Part shown: positions 59,957-64,000 of the stretch, in pieces
How positions within the stretch are numbered: the first letter of the stretch is position 1
Layout of the letters: each line of letters begins with the position of its first letter
Assembly (NCBI GenBank): GCA_027487675.1
Contig: JAIYDD010000101.1
Location: 1 to 64,000, forward strand
Direction: 5' to 3'
Length of the DNA: 64,000 bases
Source: Acetobacteraceae bacterium
GTDB taxonomy: Bacteria > Pseudomonadota > Alphaproteobacteria > Acetobacterales > Acetobacteraceae
The notes under the pieces: model-generated
Database searches by the model: none
Told to the model about the DNA's origin: nothing
What the model saw: only the letters and a program-made list of their open reading frames with translations
Made by a program: the position numbers and the translations under genes

Positions 59957-59972
59957 TGCAACGCCGGTGCCA
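59957..59972 (-). promoter_or_regulatory. Sigma-54 (-24/-12) promoter of sorAB
   Basis: On the minus strand the sequence is TGGCACCGGCGTTGCA. It has TGGCAC and TTGCA with the required GG-N10-GC spacing, matching TGGCACG-N4-TTGCW at all but one position. It ends 51 bp before the sorA start, leaving room for a leader of about 40 nt with the strong ribosome site. The gene just upstream encodes a sigma-54 activator. Confidence 0.8.
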
Positions 59973-60035
59973 TGCTGCACCGCGCAAGGCCCGGTCCCAA
60001 GGCGTTGATCTGCCTCGCAGCGACCTTGGCGCGAA

Positions 60036-60080
60036 TCCGGCATTCCGGACTCGGCCCTCGCGACCGTCCGGACCGCCGGA
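60036..60080. promoter_or_regulatory. Two activator sites TCCGG-N4-CCGGA upstream of sorA
   Basis: TCCGG-CATT-CCGGA is at 60036-60049 and TCCGG-ACCG-CCGGA at 60067-60080, the second extended by one more base pair on each side. The centres are 31 bp apart, three helical turns, so both face the same side of the DNA. They lie about 65-125 bp upstream of the -24/-12 element, the normal place for enhancer sites of NtrC-type regulators. Confidence 0.7.
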
Positions 60081-60085
60081 CCCGC

Positions 60086-61441
60086 TCAGCCGGCCTCGCC
60101 GCGCAGGCCCAGCCGGCGCAGCTTCTCGAACAGCGTCGACCGCGAGACCTGCAGCCACTCCGCCGCCCGCGTCACGTCGCCGCCGGTCGCGGCGAGCGCC
60201 GCGGCGATCGCGCGGCGCTCCGCCGCGTCCCGCGCATCGGCCAGCCTGGGCACGGGCTGGTCGCCCCTGGCGGGCAAGCCCCGTTCTGGGAACAGGTCGG
60301 CCGCCGTGACCAGCTCGCCCTCCGCCAGCGCGGCCGCGCGCTCGACGCGGTTGCGGAGCTCACGCACATTGCCCGGGAAGTCGTGCGCCGCCAGCGCGTC
60401 TTCCGCCAGCGTCGTGAACCCGCGCAGCGACCGCGCGAAGCCGCCGGCGAATTCGCCGAGGAAGCGGCGTGCCAGCGGCAGCACATCCTCTCGCCGGTCG
60501 CGCAGCGGCGGCATCGCGACGCGGATGACGGCGAGGCGGAAGAACAGGTCCGCGCGGAAGCGGCCCTCGGCGACGCGCGCATCGAGGTCGGCATTGGTCG
60601 CGGCGACCACACGCGCGCGGAAGGGCAGGTCGCGCTCGCCGCCCAGCCGGCGGAACACCCGCTCCTGCACCAGCCGCAGCAGCTTCGCCTGGAGCGGCGC
60701 CGGCAGCTCCGCCACCTCGTCCAGGAACAGCGTGCCGCCGGCGGCCTGCTCCGCCAGGCCCTCGTGCCGCGCGGCAGCGCCGGTGAAGGCGCCGCGCTCA
60801 TGGCCGAAGATCTCGCTCTCCAGCAGCTCGGCGGGCAGCGCCGCGCAGTTGGTCGCGACGAAGGGCAGCCGCGCGCGCGGGCCCTCGGCATGCAGCAGCC
60901 GCGCCGCGACCTCCTTGCCGGACCCGCTCGGCCCGCTCAGCAGCACGGTGCTGTCGATCGGCGCCACGCGGCGCAGCACGCGCTCCACCGCCTGGATCGC
61001 CGGCGCCTCGCCGAGCACGAAGCCTTCGCCGCGTTGCCAGCGCGGCGCCAGCAGCGCTTCCAGCCGGCGCAGCAGCGCCTCGATGTCGAAGGGCTTGGTC
61101 AGGTAGTCGGCCGCCCCGGCCTGCATCAGGCGCACCGCCTGCGCGATGTCGCCATGGCCCGTCACGAACAGGATCGGCGCCTGGCCGCAGCGCAGCGCGA
61201 TCGCGCGGTGGACCTCCTCGCCGTTCATGTCGGGCAGGCGGATGTCGCAGATCACCGCGTCGGGCGCCTGGCGCGTCAGCGCACGGATGGCGTCGCCGCC
61301 GGTGCAGAACCAGCTGGTGCGATAGCCCTCCACCGCCAGCCAGTCGGCGACCGACTGGCCCATCACGGGGTCGTCCTCGATCAGCGCCACATGCGGCGCC
61401 GGATCAGGCTGCGGCGGGAAGCTGCGCGCGGTGCTCGGCAT
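60086..61441 (-). CDS. Sigma-54-dependent response regulator (NtrC/DctD type)
   Basis: A 451-aa activator. Receiver domain about 15-125 with Asp66 in ICDIRLPDMNG and Lys117 in DYLTKPFD. AAA+ domain about 142-370 with Walker A SGPSGSGKE (169-177), the sigma-54 contact loop GAFTGA (217-222), Walker B GGTLFLDEVAELP and the R-finger block FRADLFFRLAVIRVAMPPLRDR. A Fis-type HTH ends the protein (GGDVTRAAEWLQVSRSTLFEKLRRLG). Start MPSTARSF at 61441; a start seven codons earlier is possible. It overlaps the kinase gene by 38 bases. Probable target: sorA. Confidence 0.92.
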   Translation of the reverse strand: MPSTARSFPPQPDPAPHVALIEDDPVMGQSVADWLAVEGYRTSWFCTGGDAIRALTRQAPDAVICDIRLPDMNGEEVHRAIALRCGQAPILFVTGHGDIAQAVRLMQAGAADYLTKPFDIEALLRRLEALLAPRWQRGEGFVLGEAPAIQAVERVLRRVAPIDSTVLLSGPSGSGKEVAARLLHAEGPRARLPFVATNCAALPAELLESEIFGHERGAFTGAAARHEGLAEQAAGGTLFLDEVAELPAPLQAKLLRLVQERVFRRLGGERDLPFRARVVAATNADLDARVAEGRFRADLFFRLAVIRVAMPPLRDRREDVLPLARRFLGEFAGGFARSLRGFTTLAEDALAAHDFPGNVRELRNRVERAAALAEGELVTAADLFPERGLPARGDQPVPRLADARDAAERRAIAAALAATGGDVTRAAEWLQVSRSTLFEKLRRLGLRGEAG

Positions 61442-62837
61442 CTTGGATCCGGATGGTGACATGGGTGCCGGGCGGGCCGGCGAGCTGCACGCTGGCGTCG
61501 AGTTCCCGCACCAGGCGCGCGACGGTCCAGAGGCCGAGGCCGCCGGCCTGCGGCACGCCCGCCTCGTGCCGGTCGGTGAGCAGCCTGCGCGCCTCGACCG
61601 GCAGGCCGGGCCCCTCGTCGGCGACGACGAGGGTCAGCACCCCGCCCGCGACGCCGGCGCGCACCGTGATGCGGCCCCCGGGCGGCGAGGCGGCGCAGGC
61701 GTTGAGCAGCAGGTTCAGCGCGATCTGCCGCACCGCCTGGGCCGGCGCCGGGAAGCTGCCCTCGATCCCGTGCTGCCAGTCGAGGACCAGGTCGCGCCGC
61801 CGCGCCTCGCTCTCGATCAGCAGGCGGAGATCATCGATGTCGGCCGCGGAGACCGGCCGCGCATCCGCCTCGCCGCGCCAGAGGATGAGGGAGGCGCGGA
61901 CGATGTTGTGGATGCCGGTCAGCCCGCGTTCCAGCAGTGACGCCGCGCGCGACCGCCGGTCCGCATCGTCGCCGTGGCGCTGGATCATGCGCACGGCGTT
62001 GAACAGGCCGCCGAGCGGGTTGTTGACCTCATGCGCCATGGCGGAGGCGTAGCGGCCGACCAGCGCGCGCCGTTCCTGCTCGGCAAGCCGGGTCAGCAGC
62101 GCCTCGCGCTCGGCGATCGCGGCGGCGGCGGCGTTGTAGTGGCGGAAGGCGCGGCCGACCTCGGTGTCGGCGGGCGGCAGCTCGGCCTCGGGGATCGGCT
62201 CGAGCCGTCCCTCCGCGGCGCGGCCGAGCCGCTCCGACAGCCGCAGCACCGGGCGCAGCATCCGGCGCACCAGCAGCCAGCCGAGGATCGCGAAGAGCAG
62301 CGTGAGCGCCGCATTCACCCCGACCAGCGCGAGCAGCGTGGCGCGCCGCTCGGCCGCGAGCGCCATCACGTCCACCTCCGCGGCGATCCGCCCGACCGGC
62401 ACGCCCCCCTCGCTGACGGCGCGGTGGATCCAGGCCGTGGCGGCGCCCGGTTCCAGGCGAAGCGGCGCCGGGCTCGCCTCCTCGGGCGAGGCGGCGCCGA
62501 GCGGGTGGCGGATCGGGTCGGAGGCGGCGAGCACCGTGCCGTCCGGCAGCACGACGAGCACGCGCAGCGCCCCCACCCCGCGATAGCGCGCACGCGAGCG
62601 GTCGAGCGCGTCGAAGGCCTCCCACGGGTCGCGGCGGATCATCGCCGGCAGCAGCGCGGTGGAGAGCCCGTCGAGATAGGCGCCGCTGAGTTCCTCGACA
62701 TGCGCGGCCTGCGTCGCCTCGAGCCGCACCAGGACGAGCTTCGAGATGGCGGCGGCGATGCCGATCATCAGCAGCGTGATCAGCAGCGGCACGCGCAGCG
62801 CCAGCGGCCAGCGGCGGGGCGCCAGCGCGCGCATCAC
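61404..62837 (-). CDS. Membrane sensor histidine kinase
   Basis: A 477-aa NtrB/DctB-like kinase. Helices are near 15-38 and 167-190, enclosing a periplasmic sensor of about 125 residues (LRVLVVLPDGTVLAASDP). A HAMP-like segment follows (RRMLRPVLRLSERLGRAAEGRLEPIPEAE). H-box AMAHEVNNPLGGLFN has the phospho-acceptor His269. N-box NLLLNACAASPPGGRI, G1 VADEGPGLP and G2 GGLGLWTVARLV are present. Its start overlaps the binding-protein stop (ATGA) and its end overlaps the regulator gene. Confidence 0.9.
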   Translation of the reverse strand: MMRALAPRRWPLALRVPLLITLLMIGIAAAISKLVLVRLEATQAAHVEELSGAYLDGLSTALLPAMIRRDPWEAFDALDRSRARYRGVGALRVLVVLPDGTVLAASDPIRHPLGAASPEEASPAPLRLEPGAATAWIHRAVSEGGVPVGRIAAEVDVMALAAERRATLLALVGVNAALTLLFAILGWLLVRRMLRPVLRLSERLGRAAEGRLEPIPEAELPPADTEVGRAFRHYNAAAAAIAEREALLTRLAEQERRALVGRYASAMAHEVNNPLGGLFNAVRMIQRHGDDADRRSRAASLLERGLTGIHNIVRASLILWRGEADARPVSAADIDDLRLLIESEARRRDLVLDWQHGIEGSFPAPAQAVRQIALNLLLNACAASPPGGRITVRAGVAGGVLTLVVADEGPGLPVEARRLLTDRHEAGVPQAGGLGLWTVARLVRELDASVQLAGPPGTHVTIRIQDAEHRAQLPAAA

Positions 62838-63703
62838 CCGCCCGCCCGCGCGCGCCGGCTGAGCGCGGCGATGCCGTCGAACAGGCCGGGCGACCCGGCC
62901 ACGAAGCCGTCGAGCCGCAGCGTCGCCAGGATGGCGCGGCCATCCGCCGTCTCCGGCATGGTCAGCAGTGCGTCGCGGAAGGCGCGTGCCAGGCCGGGAT
63001 CGGCCTGCCGGGACGTCGCGAAGGGCGGAAAGCCCATCGGGGCGGAGGCCTGCACGATGCGCGTGGCGCCGACCAGCGCGGGCTCCAGGTCGGCCATCAC
63101 GTCCCAGACATAGCCGTCCACCGAGCCCGACTGCGCAAGCCCCGCGGCGACGGCGCGGATCACGTTGCGGTGGCCATAGGTGAAGAAGCTGCGCGCGAAG
63201 AAGGCGCCCGGCGCGGTGCCGAGATCGGCCAGCATCGCGCTGGTGACCAGGAAGCCCGAATTGCTGTCCGGGTCGGAGAAGGCGTGGATGTCGCCGCGCA
63301 GCCCCGCCAGCGTCGCGGCGCCGCGGTCCTGCCGCGCGATCAGGTAGGCGCGGTAGAGCGGCGCCCCGCGATAGAGCGGCACCGCCAGGATCTCGAGCGC
63401 GTCGCGGTGCTGGACGAAGGGATAGCCGCAGATCCAGGCGGCATCGAGCTGGCCTGCCACCAGCAGCGAGGTGACCTCGCGGTAGGTGCGGCGCTTGACG
63501 ACCTGCACCGGCCGGCCGAGGCGGGCCGAGATGTGGCCCTCGATCTGGCGCACCAGGACGATGTCGGAATCAAGGAAGACCGGCGTGAGGCCCAGGGTAA
63601 CGGTGCGCGCCGCCTGCGCCCGGGGCGCGGCGAGCGTCGCCGCCGCCGCCAGCAAAGCGCGGCGATGCAGGCGGCGCCGTGCCGGCAGCGCGGTGCGGCG
63701 CAT
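62834..63703 (-). CDS. PhnD-like periplasmic binding protein linked to the sensor kinase
   Basis: A 289-aa phosphate/phosphite/phosphonate-type binding protein. A leader with RR pairs (RRRLHRRALLAAAATLAAPRAQA) should be cleaved after AQA. The mature part begins RTVTLGLTPVFLDSDIVLVRQIEGHISARLGRPVQVV and has YREVTSLLVAGQLDAAWICGYPFVQ, SDPDSNSGFLVTS and AAGLAQSGSVDGYVWDVM. No PhnE/PhnC transporter genes are near. The ATGA overlap with the kinase suggests it acts as a detector that presents its ligand, possibly an oxyanion such as sulfite, to the kinase (inference). Confidence 0.85.
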   Translation of the reverse strand: MRRTALPARRRLHRRALLAAAATLAAPRAQAARTVTLGLTPVFLDSDIVLVRQIEGHISARLGRPVQVVKRRTYREVTSLLVAGQLDAAWICGYPFVQHRDALEILAVPLYRGAPLYRAYLIARQDRGAATLAGLRGDIHAFSDPDSNSGFLVTSAMLADLGTAPGAFFARSFFTYGHRNVIRAVAAGLAQSGSVDGYVWDVMADLEPALVGATRIVQASAPMGFPPFATSRQADPGLARAFRDALLTMPETADGRAILATLRLDGFVAGSPGLFDGIAALSRRARAGG

Positions 63704-64000
63704 CGTCCCCGTCGACCTCCCCGCCCGTGTGGCCCGGGCACGGCGGCAGCTTCGCCGGATCCTGCCGCGTGCGTCAATTCGAAGTCGGCGGAACGGCCCG
63801 GCCCCGGTGCTGGCCCGGCTTTCGTTGCCCGCCCCGGGACGGCGGCATCCGGTCCGGGGACGGAGCACCGCGCCGATCCCCGCTGGGCGTCCGCCTTCCG
63901 CGCCGGCGGCATCAGCCTCAGCGCCCGGCACGCCGCCGGCATCGCCCCCGATCCGTCGCGGGTCCGTCCGCGCCGCGCCGCGATCTCGCCCGCCGGCAGC
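63704..64000. other. Upstream region of the three-component operon, to the window edge
   Basis: About 300 bp with no supported gene. It should contain the promoter of the minus-strand operon beginning at 63703. A plus-strand frame stays open to the window edge, but at this GC content that alone is not evidence for a gene. Confidence 0.35.

Noticed and set aside
63780-64000. A plus-strand gene starting at the window edge
   Set aside because: The frame is open but short, Arg/Pro/Ala-rich, and no start or family motif is visible.

Overview
The window is very GC-rich, densely coded bacterial DNA. Gene content (FabI, MaoC/Ptb fusion, PPK2, SorAB, many ABC importers with Tat-like leaders) and codon use fit an environmental alphaproteobacterium, probably an Acetobacteraceae/Roseomonas-like organism. 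That placement is inferred from gene types, not from a marker gene. No rRNA, tRNA or CRISPR array was seen.

Layout. 1-170: right end of an IS630-family element sitting in a CTAG target. 237-4903 (minus): phosphodiesterase plus a 2-aminoethylphosphonate/iron-type ABC importer, with a 26-bp tandem hairpin repeat array between the second permease and the ATPase gene. 5178-9951 (plus): fabI, two CoA-transferase subunits, a MaoC/phosphotransacylase fusion and acetate kinase, a set that can turn acyl-CoA into acyl phosphate and ATP. 10034-15776: a frameshifted adenylate cyclase, a patatin phospholipase, PPK2, a hypothetical protein and a LOG-like protein. 15758-20453: DeoR regulator divergent from a second importer of the same general type. 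20472-26622: LacI regulator and adenine-deaminase-type enzyme divergent from an NMT1/SsuA-type importer and a 2OG-Fe(II) oxygenase, with two LacI-like operators between them. 26693-27397: eroded chemotaxis genes. 27708-34556: a polyamine-type importer whose parts flank a creatininase homologue, a Rieske oxygenase and a dimethylargininase-like hydrolase. 34707-37693: CaiB-type CoA transferase, HAD dehalogenase and a divergent LysR. 37632-45301: an ectoine-type (EhuBCD-like) importer without its ATPase, then a complete oligopeptide-type importer. 45353-53489: leaderless DctP-like protein, nucleoside hydrolase, GntR regulator and a HyuB/aminotransferase/HyuA operon. 53493-58100: a Mo-hydroxylase remnant, tautomerase, LysR/quinone-reductase pair, small membrane protein, lipoprotein, RidA and a prolyl oligopeptidase remnant. 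58062-63703 (minus): a sulfite dehydrogenase (SorAB) unit downstream of a PhnD-like binding protein, a sensor kinase and a sigma-54 response regulator.

Most of the window is a chain of catabolic islands. Each has an importer, one to three enzymes and a local regulator, usually with ATGA stop/start overlaps inside operons. At least six ABC systems are present. The most coherent unreported-looking system is the SorAB region. The gap in front of sorA holds a textbook -24/-12 sigma-54 promoter and two TCCGG-N4-CCGGA inverted repeats 31 bp apart, and the sigma-54 activator, its kinase and a leader-bearing binding protein are encoded immediately upstream on the same strand. The decayed genes (cyclase, chemotaxis, Mo-hydroxylase, prolyl oligopeptidase, IS end) sit between islands and suggest repeated rearrangement.
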